Position numbers and translations under genes: made by a program. From an uncultured Candidatus Methylacidiphilales bacterium (GTDB taxonomy: Bacteria; Verrucomicrobiota; Verrucomicrobiia; Methylacidiphilales; CALFVM01): a stretch of DNA of 18,587 nt. Shown one piece after another: positions 8,895 to 16,411 of this stretch (its first letter is position 1; each line of letters begins with the position of its first letter). The notes below the pieces were generated by a model. That model saw only the letters and a program-made list of their open reading frames with translations. It was not told where the DNA came from and did not search any database. The stretch covers positions 1 to 18,587 of the forward strand of contig CALFVM010000328.1 in assembly GCA_937928665.1 (NCBI GenBank), given 5' to 3'.

Positions 8895-9091
8895 AACAAC
8901 CTTCCTGCGGTCTTTCCTTGCCAAGAACTTCCACCCCATCCGTTCAACGAATTGCCCAACCCGTTCGCATCTTGCCGCCCGTTCCGCCCGGATAACTCGT
9001 CTCTCCCGGCAACGCACCCCAGCCAAGGCCCAGGCGAATCCCTCCAAAGTATGACCGCGCAACTTGCCCGCACCTGGTTAATTTAAGGTTT
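8626..9091. other. 466-base intergenic stretch without a convincing gene
   Basis: Between ribD and the STN-like gene, the plus strand is strongly pyrimidine-rich. The only coding candidates are the doubtful minus-strand ORF ending at 8559 and its codon-aligned plus-strand mirror at 8709-9086. No tRNA, tandem repeat, riboswitch or strong hairpin terminator was recognised. The promoter of the downstream gene should lie in the last 150 bases, which become AT-richer just before 9092 (TTAATTTAAGG), but no clear -35/-10 pair was found. Confidence 0.5.
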
Positions 9092-10171
9092 ATGAACTGG
9101 CTTCGCTCCCCCTGGATATCAGGAACGATCGTCCTCCTTGTGCTGGTCAACCTGGCCTATTGGGCTTTCTTTCACTCAAACGGCGTCACCCTCAACTTCA
9201 CCCAGGCCCCTCTCCGCGAAGTCATCCTCTCGTTTGAACGTCAGGCACCGGTCCGCGTCCAGACCAACATCGATCCCGAAACGCCCATCACCATCTACGT
9301 CCAAAACGCCCCTTGGCCCGACGCCCTCGAAACCATCGCCGTGGTCGCCGAGGGACGATGGTTTCCCGGCTATATCCTGGCACCCAATCCTGCCGACGCC
9401 CGTGCGGCTCTGGCTGATTGGCGGGCAGGCAGCCTGCCCGAAGGCTGGCGACAGTTCCAAGTCGGTGGTGGCGGTGGCGGCGGGTGGATGATCCCCTCGG
9501 TCGCTGATCTGGCCTACGACGGGGAAAAACTGCACGATCCCCGCCAGGCCCGTTGGCCCGTTCAGGACGTTGAACCGAGGGAACTTCACCGCCTCCTGGA
9601 CCAGGGCCGGTTCCTTACCGACGCCTCCTTTTGGGTTCCAACCGAATGGAACCCAACTCTGGCCCGCCTGCCCAAAGACGGGAGCGTCCGGGAGGTCGCC
9701 CGTGCCCTGGCCCGTGAAGCGGGTGGTTCAGTGGAGGAGTTCATCATCCTGGCGGGTCGTCCCCAGTGGACCGGAAGCCCCCAGACCGCTGGCGTGAACG
9801 CAACCCGTGGGGGTCCGGGCGGAGAGAGTTTCCGGGGCGGCGGTGGCGGCCGTCCCCTCGCTACCCCTGAAGAGATTGAAGCCTGGCGCAAACTAAAAAC
9901 CGAAACTGACCTGGCCGCTCTACCAGCTGAGAGGCGGGCGACCGTGCAGAAGGAGGTTGAAGAGATGCGGTCGCTGTTCGAAGAAATTCGCGCCCTGCCT
10001 CTGGAACAGCGGCGCGACCGCATCACCGCCTTGATGGACAACCCGGCCTTCCAGGAGCGGATGGAGCAGCGCGAAGCAGCCCGGGACGCCCGGCGATCCC
10101 CTGAACAACGTCTGCAACGTTACCAGCGTTATGTTGATCGAAAACGCCAAATGGCCCAGACCCAACCATGA
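9092..10171 (+). CDS. Membrane-anchored protein with secretin/STN-like domains and charged helical tail
   Basis: The 359-residue protein begins with one hydrophobic helix (about 9-27) that should anchor it in the inner membrane, with the rest in the periplasm. Residues 32-97 look like a short secretin/TonB N-terminal (STN) fold: VTLNFTQAPLREVILSF, then a strand pair and a WPDALETIA helix. Residues 162-222 repeat the same order (PRELHRLL, a PTEWNPTLARL strand stretch, SVREVARALA, FIILAG), suggesting a second copy. Seven glycines (125-131) and a Gly/Arg stretch (239-254) act as linkers. The tail (257-359) is a Glu/Arg-rich helical region with PEQR repeats, like DUF3106 or Spy-type helical proteins. 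There is no secretin pore domain. The stop overlaps the next start by four bases, so the product probably works with the pseudopilin. AAGG lies four bases before the ATG. Function is unknown. Confidence 0.8.
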   Translation: MNWLRSPWISGTIVLLVLVNLAYWAFFHSNGVTLNFTQAPLREVILSFERQAPVRVQTNIDPETPITIYVQNAPWPDALETIAVVAEGRWFPGYILAPNPADARAALADWRAGSLPEGWRQFQVGGGGGGGWMIPSVADLAYDGEKLHDPRQARWPVQDVEPRELHRLLDQGRFLTDASFWVPTEWNPTLARLPKDGSVREVARALAREAGGSVEEFIILAGRPQWTGSPQTAGVNATRGGPGGESFRGGGGGRPLATPEEIEAWRKLKTETDLAALPAERRATVQKEVEEMRSLFEEIRALPLEQRRDRITALMDNPAFQERMEQREAARDARRSPEQRLQRYQRYVDRKRQMAQTQP

Positions 10172-10704
10172 ATCGGCGTCTCCTGCGCTCCCGCCAGGCG
10201 GGCTTCACTTTGATTGAACTGCTGGCTGTCCTGATTATCCTGAGCCTGATCATCAGCCTGGCCATCCCTTCCATGGGCAAGGTTCGTTCACGGGTCGATA
10301 CCATCGTCTGTAAAAGCAACCTTCGCTCGCTCTGGTATGGCGTCCAACAAGCCGTCGGGGACAACGGCGGGTTCTACCCGAACATTGAGCCCGACCCCAC
10401 CAACCCGATCTACGAGCCCGAAGAAAATGCTCGTAGTCTCGCCGAAACCCTCGCTCCCTACGGCGTCGGGGAAAAAACGCTCCGCTGCCCGGCCGACGCA
10501 GGTGCCCAGGACTACTTCTCGCGGAAAGGAACCAGCTATGAATGGAGACCTTTCGTCGACGGAGAACCGGTGGACAACCCGAAACTCTATTTCCGTCGAG
10601 GCATCATGATCCCCTCACCCAACCGGCTCCGCCTGATCATGGATTACACCCCGGTGCATCAGGGCCGCTCCAACCGCCTGTTCGCCGACGGCTCTGTCCG
10701 CTAG
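10168..10704 (+). CDS. Type IV pilin-like pseudopilin with H-X9-DG motif
   Basis: This 178-residue protein has a prepilin signal: a short basic leader ending in RQAG, then FTLIELLAVLIILSLIISLA. Cleavage is expected between Gly12 and Phe13, leaving Glu17 as the +5 glutamate of the mature protein. The hydrophobic helix spans about 13-33 and is followed by a small periplasmic domain with two cysteines (Cys48, Cys107) that could pair. Near the C-terminus, His164 is followed by nine residues and Asp174-Gly175, the H-X9-DG pattern of processed pseudopilins in Planctomycetes and Verrucomicrobia. The ATG overlaps the preceding stop as ATGA, so the two genes form a translationally coupled unit. It would be processed by a prepilin peptidase encoded elsewhere; no secretion ATPase or platform protein is in the window. 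Confidence 0.93.
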   Translation: MNRRLLRSRQAGFTLIELLAVLIILSLIISLAIPSMGKVRSRVDTIVCKSNLRSLWYGVQQAVGDNGGFYPNIEPDPTNPIYEPEENARSLAETLAPYGVGEKTLRCPADAGAQDYFSRKGTSYEWRPFVDGEPVDNPKLYFRRGIMIPSPNRLRLIMDYTPVHQGRSNRLFADGSVR

Positions 10705-10764
10705 TGCCGCATCACCTGGATATTGGCTCCCTCAGTGCCGGTGCGGGGTGAGAAGGGGGTTGAG

Positions 10765-10841
10765 CCACCCGGACAGGTGGAGCCTGTGGCGGTCACGGAG
10801 CACCTCGACAGGGTGGGGCGGACGATGACCAGCCCCCCACA
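10765..10841. other. Nested inverted repeats between convergent genes
   Basis: The 161-base gap between the pseudopilin and module 1 contains several mutually exclusive stems: CCACC (10765-10769) with GGTGG (10776-10780); ACAGG (10773-10777) with CCTGT (10783-10787); and a longer arm of TGTGG plus GGTCA (10785-10795) with TGACC and CCACA (10826-10841). No run of T follows on either strand, so a factor-independent terminator is unproven. A folded 3' region serving both transcripts is possible. Confidence 0.3.
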
Positions 10842-10865
10842 GCCCGCCTCCGCGCCTGTTTGAAA

Positions 10866-11288
10866 TCAATTCCCGCCGAACGAAAGATTGCTCACCCCTG
10901 ACCAAGAACACGCGTTGAGCACATCCACCAGGCGCTCATGCCGCACCTCGGCATTGGGCCGGATAATGACGGCCTGCTTTTCGTCAGCTTCCACCAAGGC
11001 TCTCAACCGCGCCCGGAGCTGGGGCAGTTCGGGGTCGGTCGCGCTGTCAATGGGTGCCTGGTTAAATCGGATCGCTCCGTCCCGCAAAATCTCCACGGTC
11101 ACCGGAACCGAGGCCGGACGGGGCGCACCGGGCGCAGCTTTCCCCGGCACCTGAACGCCCAGTTCCGCTTCCTTCGCCACCACCCCTGCCGAAACCATGA
11201 AGAACAGCAGCAGCACGAACATCACGTCCAGCATGGGCGCAATTTGCAGCCCAAACTCTCCCTCTTCTCCTCCCCCACCGCCGGCCAT
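10866..11288 (-). CDS. exbD: ExbD/TolR-like biopolymer transport protein, second of module 1
   Basis: This 140-residue ExbD/TolR family protein has a Gly/Glu-rich cytoplasmic start, one membrane helix (about 19-37) and a periplasmic domain. Asp21 in IAPMLDVMFVLLLFF is the proton-relay aspartate of the family. The periplasmic part keeps the expected layout, ending in LVDVLNACSWSGVSNLSF, where ExbDs typically have a 'D-V-M-x-x-C/A-x-x-A-G' helix and a final strand. The start ATG overlaps the stop of the preceding exbD as TGATG at 11286-11290, indicating coupled translation in near-equal amounts. It is the last gene of module 1. It differs clearly from its neighbour, so the two could form a mixed ExbD dimer in one ExbB ring (inference). 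ExbD and TolR cannot be told apart from sequence alone. Confidence 0.92.
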   Translation of the reverse strand: MAGGGGGEEGEFGLQIAPMLDVMFVLLLFFMVSAGVVAKEAELGVQVPGKAAPGAPRPASVPVTVEILRDGAIRFNQAPIDSATDPELPQLRARLRALVEADEKQAVIIRPNAEVRHERLVDVLNACSWSGVSNLSFGGN

Positions 11289-11803
11289 CAGGCACCTCCT
11301 CCGGTGGGCGCGGGTGCCCCACCCTCTTCACCACCCTTGGTCACAGCAAAGGTAACGTTCCCCACCCCGGCTTGGGCACAGGCTTTCATGATGTCCCGTA
11401 TCAACGAGTAACTGGCTTCTTTGTCCGCCCGGATTAATACCCGGAAAGCGGTTCCGTCACTCCCGCGCTGCTTCGCATCCGTCTCACGCGCCGCCTGAAT
11501 CAGCGGAATCAGATCGTCTGCCGAATCAAAGTATTGACCTTCCGCGTTGATCTTGAAATTCAGCTTCTCAATGTTGATGACAAACTGTCCCTGACGCTCT
11601 CCAGGATCCTTGGAGTCATCCGCTTTCGGCAGCTCCAAATCGGCCCGCTGCACCACGACCTCGGTCGTGGCGGTTGCCATGAAAAAGAGCAGCAGGACCA
11701 AGAGCACATCCACCATCGGCGCCACCTGAAACTCAGGCTGCGATTCCGCGTCATCGTGCGGGTTGAAATGCTTTTTTTTGCGTCGGCCGAGATGTTCGGA
11801 CAT
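11288..11803 (-). CDS. exbD: ExbD/TolR-like biopolymer transport protein, first of module 1
   Basis: This 171-residue ExbD/TolR protein is longer than usual (about 140) because of an insertion around residues 58-75 and a Gly/Pro-rich tail. A basic, histidine-containing cytoplasmic start (GRRKKKHF) leads to QVAPMVDVLLVLLLFF with the essential Asp32, a membrane helix at about 30-46, and a periplasmic domain ending in a RDIMKACAQAGVGNVTFAV block. It should pair with the ExbB encoded 21 bases upstream to form the proton-driven stator. The start is supported by GGGAG at 11810-11814, six bases ahead of the ATG. The stop overlaps the next exbD start by one base (TGATG). Confidence 0.94.
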   Translation of the reverse strand: MSEHLGRRKKKHFNPHDDAESQPEFQVAPMVDVLLVLLLFFMATATTEVVVQRADLELPKADDSKDPGERQGQFVINIEKLNFKINAEGQYFDSADDLIPLIQAARETDAKQRGSDGTAFRVLIRADKEASYSLIRDIMKACAQAGVGNVTFAVTKGGEEGGAPAPTGGGA

Positions 11804-11809
11804 GGGTGG

Positions 11810-11814
11810 CTCCC
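11810..11814 (-). promoter_or_regulatory. Ribosome binding site for module 1 exbD
   Basis: GGGAG on the minus strand lies six bases ahead of the ATG at 11801-11803, confirming that start. Confidence 0.6.
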
Positions 11815-11824
11815 GGTTTCGGGA

Positions 11825-12661
11825 TTAACCCTGATAGGTCGGATACGCGGCTCCACCCGCAGCCGGATCCGCATAAGCCGCCGCTGCTGCTTCCGCGGCA
11901 AAATGCTGCCCGACGCGAAGGCCCGTCAGTTGTTCAAAGGGAATGTCTTCCAGCAAAAGATTCACCTGGCTGTTCGCCGCCACAATCACGTCGGTCGCCT
12001 GATTCTTGAAAAAGTAGAACAAGATGAATGCCGGAATCGCCACGATCAGCCCCGCTGCCGTGGCGATCAAGACCGCCGAAATGGCACTGGACAAACCCGT
12101 CATGTTCGCAACGCCACCCTGACCGAGAACCGCAAACGCTTCCATCATCCCCAAAACCGTCCCGGTCAGCCCCACCATTGGCGCCACCACCCCGATGACG
12201 GAAAGGTAATTGTTGTGGCTCTTCAAATCACTCGCTTCTTTGGCCGAAACCTCGGCCACCGCATTTTCCGTCACATCGCGCCCCCGCCCGACCCGTTCCA
12301 GACCGGCAGCGATGACCCGGGAAAGATAACAGGGATTGGCCCGGCACGTTTCCCACGCCAACTGGTAATTTCCCGCGGCCAGAGCGTCCCGGATCAAGGC
12401 GACCACTGCCGGAGGTGCCAGCTTGCTGATCCGCAACTTAATAAACAGTTCAATGGTGAACGTGACCATCACGATCGACATGATGACCAGCAACCACATC
12501 GCGACCATCTTCGCGTCGCCCTTGAAGAAGATGGAATAGAACTTGACGTCGGAAGAGGCACCCCCTTCCTGACCAAAGGCTGCTGGAACGAACGCCAGAG
12601 CCAAGGTAACTACACCGAGTGGGAGGAGACGAATGATGCGATTCATAAGATAGTTGATCAT
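11825..12661 (-). CDS. exbB: MotA/TolQ/ExbB proton channel, module 1
   Basis: This 278-residue proton channel subunit is of the long ExbB type, with an N-terminal signal-like helix (about 7-29, ending PAAFG/QE) before the three core membrane helices (about 53-73, 153-173 and 191-217). The signature VVAPMVGLTGTVLGMMEAF lies at 158-176, and the third helix carries Thr201 in LIATAAGLIVAIPA, the position of the proton-path threonine. The large cytoplasmic loop between helices 1 and 2 (about 76-150) is of normal size. The C-terminus ends in an Ala-rich, low-complexity tail (255-278). A second ATG (12646) would start directly at the signal-like helix; the first ATG is kept because GGAAAG lies just upstream. 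The gene starts 13 bases after the TPR gene and 21 bases before exbD, so all four are probably one operon. Confidence 0.95.
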   Translation of the reverse strand: MINYLMNRIIRLLPLGVVTLALAFVPAAFGQEGGASSDVKFYSIFFKGDAKMVAMWLLVIMSIVMVTFTIELFIKLRISKLAPPAVVALIRDALAAGNYQLAWETCRANPCYLSRVIAAGLERVGRGRDVTENAVAEVSAKEASDLKSHNNYLSVIGVVAPMVGLTGTVLGMMEAFAVLGQGGVANMTGLSSAISAVLIATAAGLIVAIPAFILFYFFKNQATDVIVAANSQVNLLLEDIPFEQLTGLRVGQHFAAEAAAAAYADPAAGGAAYPTYQG

Positions 12662-12674
12662 AAAGCTTTCCGAT

Positions 12675-13427
12675 TTAATTCACAAACAAACTCGGGTCGG
12701 CCTGACGGAGCTTGTCCGCCGCCTGCGCCGCTTGCCGCGCCCGCGATTCAGGCTCGTGATAAATCACCACGACCTTCAAATAATCCGCCAGTGCCTCGCT
12801 CTTCTTCCCCAGATCTTGCAGAATCTCCGCCCGTGTCATCAACAAATCTCCCATGATCTGCATGCTCGCCCCATCTGGAATCGCCGGGTGCTTCATTTCC
12901 TTCTCGACCTCGCCCAACGTCCGCAACGCCGCGTCCGATGCCCCGCCCCGTGCCTGGCCCCGGGCCTGAATGATCTTGCCCTGCAGCCGGTAAATGCTGT
13001 TCGGATACACACGTTCAATCGTCGTAAATAATTCGTTCGCCTTGCTCGCCTGATTTACCCGGCCATACGCATCCGCCAAAACCCCCGCCGATTCCGCCGC
13101 CACTGGATCATCCAGCCCGATCAAATTATTGACCATCGGCTCCAAAAGTTGGACTGCTTTGGCTGCATCCCCCGCCGCCAACGCTCTCCGTGCTTCCTCC
13201 AACTCCGGCCGCGGTCCCAGCCGAATCGCACTGATGTTCACCAGCGGAAACGGCACCTCACCGCGCGCCTCTGCCACAACCACCTGTTGCCGGTCCCGGT
13301 CGAACCGTTTCACTTCCCCTTCAATCACCTGACCCGTTCGCAAGGTGATTTTGTCTTGCGCCGCCGATAGCCCGCTGGCAAAGGTGAGCGCGAGCGCAAG
13401 GGCAAAGATAGCTGGTTTGGTCATCAT
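12675..13427 (-). CDS. Secreted Sm-like/TPR-like protein leading the ExbB-ExbD operon
   Basis: The 250-residue protein has a signal peptide (about 1-23, hydrophobic ALALALTFA core, SAA before QD) and should be periplasmic. Residues 26-70 have the pattern of a small Sm/SH3-like beta barrel (ITLRTGQVIEGEVKRFD, a short strand pair, then VPFPLVNISAIRL). Residues 74-245 are helical with TPR-like spacing, for example EEARRALAAGDAAKAVQLL and AEILQDLGKKSEALADYLKV. Such domains usually hold protein partners. It is the first gene of module 1, 13 bases before exbB, so it may be the periplasmic partner of that channel, comparable in position (not homology) to CpoB of Tol systems; this is inference. Two adjacent ATGs (13427, 13424) are possible, with no strong ribosome binding site. 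It is divergent from the chaperone gene by 65 bases. Confidence 0.82.
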   Translation of the reverse strand: MMTKPAIFALALALTFASGLSAAQDKITLRTGQVIEGEVKRFDRDRQQVVVAEARGEVPFPLVNISAIRLGPRPELEEARRALAAGDAAKAVQLLEPMVNNLIGLDDPVAAESAGVLADAYGRVNQASKANELFTTIERVYPNSIYRLQGKIIQARGQARGGASDAALRTLGEVEKEMKHPAIPDGASMQIMGDLLMTRAEILQDLGKKSEALADYLKVVVIYHEPESRARQAAQAADKLRQADPSLFVN

Positions 13428-13492
13428 CGCGAGAAACCTAGTCAGAAGAAGATGAATCCTTCGCCCTCCGTTCTCAATAAAAATCCGACTTC

Positions 13493-15010
13493 ATGATCAC
13501 TTTTCTTCACCAGAAACTTCGCATCCTCCTCATTTTTGTTCTGGCCATCGTAGCCATCTCCTTCGTTTTCTTCGGAAACTGGACCCCTTCCGGCCCCACC
13601 TCCGGCCCGATCGGTAAAATTGACGGCGAGTGGATTTCCCCCCCCGTCTTCAACTCCGCCCTCAACTCCACCCAGCTCATTTTCACCCTCCGCACCGGCA
13701 TCCCTGCCGAGGACGCCGGCGCCTTCTCCGAGCGGTTGTTCCGCGATACTTGGATTCGCATGGCCGTCATCGCCGCCGCCCGCAAGGCCGGACTCACCGC
13801 CACCCCGGAGATGGTCGTCGCCTGGCTCCAGGAACTGCCCCTCTTCGCCGGACCTGATGGCCGTTACTCCCCCGAACGCTTCGCCCAGTTCAAAGCCGCC
13901 TACCTCGACCCACGTAACATTTCCGACCAACGCCTCGCCGAAATCGTCCGGGACGAAATCCTCTTCGAATCCATGGTCGGCACCGTCGCTGGCTCCTCCG
14001 CCGCTGACCCGGCCGAGGCCCGTCGCCGTTTCACCCAGCTCTACAGCCCCGTGGAAGTCGCCGTCTTCACCTTCCCCACCGAGACCGCTGCCAAAGCCAT
14101 CTCCCCCACCCCTGAAGATCTCGATGCTTACTACAAGGCCCATGTCGCCCGGTACACTTCCCCGGAAAAGCGCCGTCTCGAATTCGTCCGCTTTGACCTC
14201 ACCCCTGACCAGCAAAAGCTCGAGGGCCGCGCCAAACTCGACGCCCTCCAGGCCGTCGGCCAGAAGGCCTTTGACTTCACCTCGGTTTATTATGGGGACG
14301 ACACCCCGGACAACCCTCCGCCCTTCGCCGCCCGCGCCGCCGAACTCGGACTGAAAGTCGAAACCTCCGACCTGATTACCCGCCAGACCGAATTCATGGA
14401 TCCCCGCATCACCCGCTTCGCCTTCGACCTCAACCCCGATCTCCCTATCAGCAACTACCTCCAAACCGAGACCGGTTTCATTGTGCTTCACCTCATCGAA
14501 GTCGTCCCGGCCACTCCGCTCCCCTTCGATCAGGTTGCTGCCCAAGTTCGAGCCGATTACATCCGAGACCAAGCCGCCGAGCAAACCCGGCAGACCGCCG
14601 CAGAAACCCGTGCCCAACTCATGGCCGCCCTCAAAGACGGGACCCCTTGGCACGAAGCCGCCGCCAGCCTCCGTCTCAAACCCACCACCGTCCCCGCCTT
14701 CGTCCCCGCTGACGCCAACGAGCTCAAAATCCCCCACGCCGATATCGTGCGCGGTGCGGCCCGTCTTCTCGAGCCCGGCGAACTCAGCGAACCTCTCCCC
14801 TCAGACAACGCCTTCTCCCTCGTTTACGTCATTTCCCGAGGCCAACCCGCCCCGGAAAAACAGGACCAGATCCTGCCCATGATTCAGAACCAGGTCGCCG
14901 ATGCCAATCGCGGCAAAGTCATCACCGATTGGATCGCCGGACTCGCCCGCCGCCCCGGCAACCAGTTCCCTGAAGGCCTCCTCGACGACGCCTTCCCGTC
15001 CGGGATCTAA
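13493..15010 (+). CDS. PpiD/SurA-like membrane-anchored periplasmic chaperone
   Basis: The 505-residue protein starts with a short cytoplasmic end and one membrane helix (about 8-28, ending FVFFG), as in PpiD, then a periplasmic SurA-N/PpiD-like helical region. GKIDGEWISPPVFNSAL (residues 41-57) matches the usual 'V-(N/D)-G-x-x-I-x-x-x-x-F' start of the family, and LFRDTWIRMAVIAAARKAGL corresponds to its long helix. The middle segment, where the parvulin domain should be, has no GGDLG-type rotamase block, so isomerase activity is doubtful and a chaperone role is more likely. FDQVAAQVRADYI is the expected element after that domain. It likely assists folding of exported proteins. The stop overlaps the start of the nuclease gene by one base (TAATG at 15008-15012). 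The upstream gap to the divergent TPR gene is 65 bases. Confidence 0.85.
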   Translation: MITFLHQKLRILLIFVLAIVAISFVFFGNWTPSGPTSGPIGKIDGEWISPPVFNSALNSTQLIFTLRTGIPAEDAGAFSERLFRDTWIRMAVIAAARKAGLTATPEMVVAWLQELPLFAGPDGRYSPERFAQFKAAYLDPRNISDQRLAEIVRDEILFESMVGTVAGSSAADPAEARRRFTQLYSPVEVAVFTFPTETAAKAISPTPEDLDAYYKAHVARYTSPEKRRLEFVRFDLTPDQQKLEGRAKLDALQAVGQKAFDFTSVYYGDDTPDNPPPFAARAAELGLKVETSDLITRQTEFMDPRITRFAFDLNPDLPISNYLQTETGFIVLHLIEVVPATPLPFDQVAAQVRADYIRDQAAEQTRQTAAETRAQLMAALKDGTPWHEAAASLRLKPTTVPAFVPADANELKIPHADIVRGAARLLEPGELSEPLPSDNAFSLVYVISRGQPAPEKQDQILPMIQNQVADANRGKVITDWIAGLARRPGNQFPEGLLDDAFPSGI

Positions 15011-16383
15011 TGGCCACATTCACCAATCTCACCCGCGCCAACGAAATCGGCGCCAACTCCTACGCCCTCGACCTCGGGGATGCCCGCCTTGTTCTCGACG
15101 CGGGCATGCACCCCAAACTCGACGGCCAGGCCTCCCTGCCCAACCTCGAAATGCTCGACGCCACCCCCGTCGATGCCCTCTTTCTTACCCACGCCCATCA
15201 CGACCATTCCGGGGCCGTCCCGCTCCTCATGGAACGTCATCCTGATGCCCGTGTCTTCCTGACCGAACCCACCTACTACCTGGCCGACCGCCTCCTCCAC
15301 AACTCGGTCAACGTGATGAAAAGCCAGCGCGAGGAACTCGGCATCCCCGAATACCCCTTCTACACCCATCCCCAGGTCGCCGCCCTCACTCGCCGCTGGC
15401 AGGCCTGTCGGCTCGGCGATCGCTGGACTCTCGACGGTCACCCCTCCCGCCTGCCCGACCCCGTCACTTTCACCCTCCACTCCGCCGGTCACATCCTGGG
15501 CTCTGCCGCGGTTGAAATCGACCATCGAGGCCGCCGTATCCTTTACACCGGCGATATCAACTTCGCCGACCAAACCCTTCTCCGCGGTGCGGAACTCCCC
15601 ACCTCTGGCATCGACACGCTCATCATCGAAACCACCCGCGGCGTCCAGCCTAATCCGGAAGGCTACTCCCGCCAAGACGTCCGCAATCGCCTTCTCCAGG
15701 CTCTCAACCAGGTCCACGACGCCGGAGGCTCCTCCCTCCTTCCCATCTTCGCCATGGGCAAAACCCAGGAACTCCTCGCCCTCCTCCACGAAGCCCGGCA
15801 ACGCGGGGAAATCCCCCATGATACCTTCTTCATCGGAGGGCTCGGCCGCTCCTTCACCGAAATCTACGACCGCCTCGCCGATGCTCCCGACCGCCTCGCC
15901 CGCAAACCGAGCCTTACCGAGGACATCCGCCCCCAGGTTCTGGATTGGCGCACCCTGCGCGACTTTCGCCCCAAACGAAACCACCTCTACCTTCTCCCGT
16001 CCGGCATGATGACCACCCGGACCACCTCCAACCGCTTCGCCTCCTCCTTCCTGAACCGTGAGGAAAACGGCGTGTTCTTCGTCGGCTATTGCGACCCCGA
16101 ATCGCCCGCTGGCCGTCTCCGCGCCACCCCGCGTGGCGGCAAACTCCAGCTCAACCCCGACGAACCCGAAACCCCTGTCCGCGCCCGTGTTGAACACTTT
16201 GACTTCACCTCCCACGCCACCCGCGAAGTCATCCTCGACTACATCCTTCGTCTTGGCCCCCGCCAATGCTTCCTCGTCCACGGCGACGCTCCGGCCCTTG
16301 CCTGGTTCCAGACCGAACTCTCACGCTCCGCCCCGGCCATGAAGGTCGTCATCCCGCCCCCCGGCCAGCCGGTCGATCTTTAA
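15010..16383 (+). CDS. Beta-CASP metallo-beta-lactamase fold RNA-processing nuclease
   Basis: This 457-residue metallo-beta-lactamase/beta-CASP protein belongs to the CPSF73/YSH1-like group of metal-dependent RNA nucleases. Visible motifs are Asp30 (LDAG), the zinc motif HAHHDH at 61-66, His161 in SAGHILGSA, and Asp182 in YTGDIN. The beta-CASP part shows acidic motif A at Glu207 (IIETTRG, where ESTYG is more usual), PSGMMTTRTTS (330-340), His402 in FTSHAT (motif B) and His424 in LVHGD (motif C). It is probably cytoplasmic and acts in RNA maturation or decay; the substrate is unknown. The start overlaps the chaperone stop by one base, so it depends on upstream translation. Antisense shadow frames cover much of it, but codon pattern and motifs establish this strand. 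Confidence 0.95.
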   Translation: MATFTNLTRANEIGANSYALDLGDARLVLDAGMHPKLDGQASLPNLEMLDATPVDALFLTHAHHDHSGAVPLLMERHPDARVFLTEPTYYLADRLLHNSVNVMKSQREELGIPEYPFYTHPQVAALTRRWQACRLGDRWTLDGHPSRLPDPVTFTLHSAGHILGSAAVEIDHRGRRILYTGDINFADQTLLRGAELPTSGIDTLIIETTRGVQPNPEGYSRQDVRNRLLQALNQVHDAGGSSLLPIFAMGKTQELLALLHEARQRGEIPHDTFFIGGLGRSFTEIYDRLADAPDRLARKPSLTEDIRPQVLDWRTLRDFRPKRNHLYLLPSGMMTTRTTSNRFASSFLNREENGVFFVGYCDPESPAGRLRATPRGGKLQLNPDEPETPVRARVEHFDFTSHATREVILDYILRLGPRQCFLVHGDAPALAWFQTELSRSAPAMKVVIPPPGQPVDL

Positions 16384-16411
16384 TTCCGCGGGAGGTTGAA
16401 GGGAACCATCC

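Noticed and set aside
8895..9062. Upstream extension of the minus frame with a GWKFLARKDRR stretch faintly like the start of YraN (UPF0102)
   Set aside because: The GEIDLIA block that should follow in YraN is absent in all three minus frames, so the resemblance is treated as chance.
8709..9086. 125-codon plus-strand frame that looks hydrophobic
   Set aside because: Few codons begin with G, there is no ribosome binding site, and the hydrophobicity is what the antisense of a Glu/Lys-rich frame produces.
9463..9488. GGT/GGC repeat as a phase-variable tract
   Set aside because: It encodes seven glycines with mixed codons in a linker; changes would be in multiples of three and the repeat is too imperfect for frequent slippage.
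11534..12856. 440-codon plus-strand open frame across exbD, exbB and the TPR gene
   Set aside because: It is rich in Arg, His and Gln, crosses three minus-strand genes with clear signatures, and shows no domain.
13442..14737. 431-codon minus-strand open frame opposite the chaperone
   Set aside because: It is codon-aligned with the plus-strand gene and is Gly/Glu/Asp-rich, the typical mirror of a C-ending codon gene. The plus strand has the membrane helix and family pattern.
15007..16281. 424-codon minus-strand open frame opposite the beta-CASP nuclease
   Set aside because: The plus strand shows the full set of metallo-beta-lactamase and beta-CASP motifs; the antisense frame has low-complexity Gly/Val/Glu composition only.
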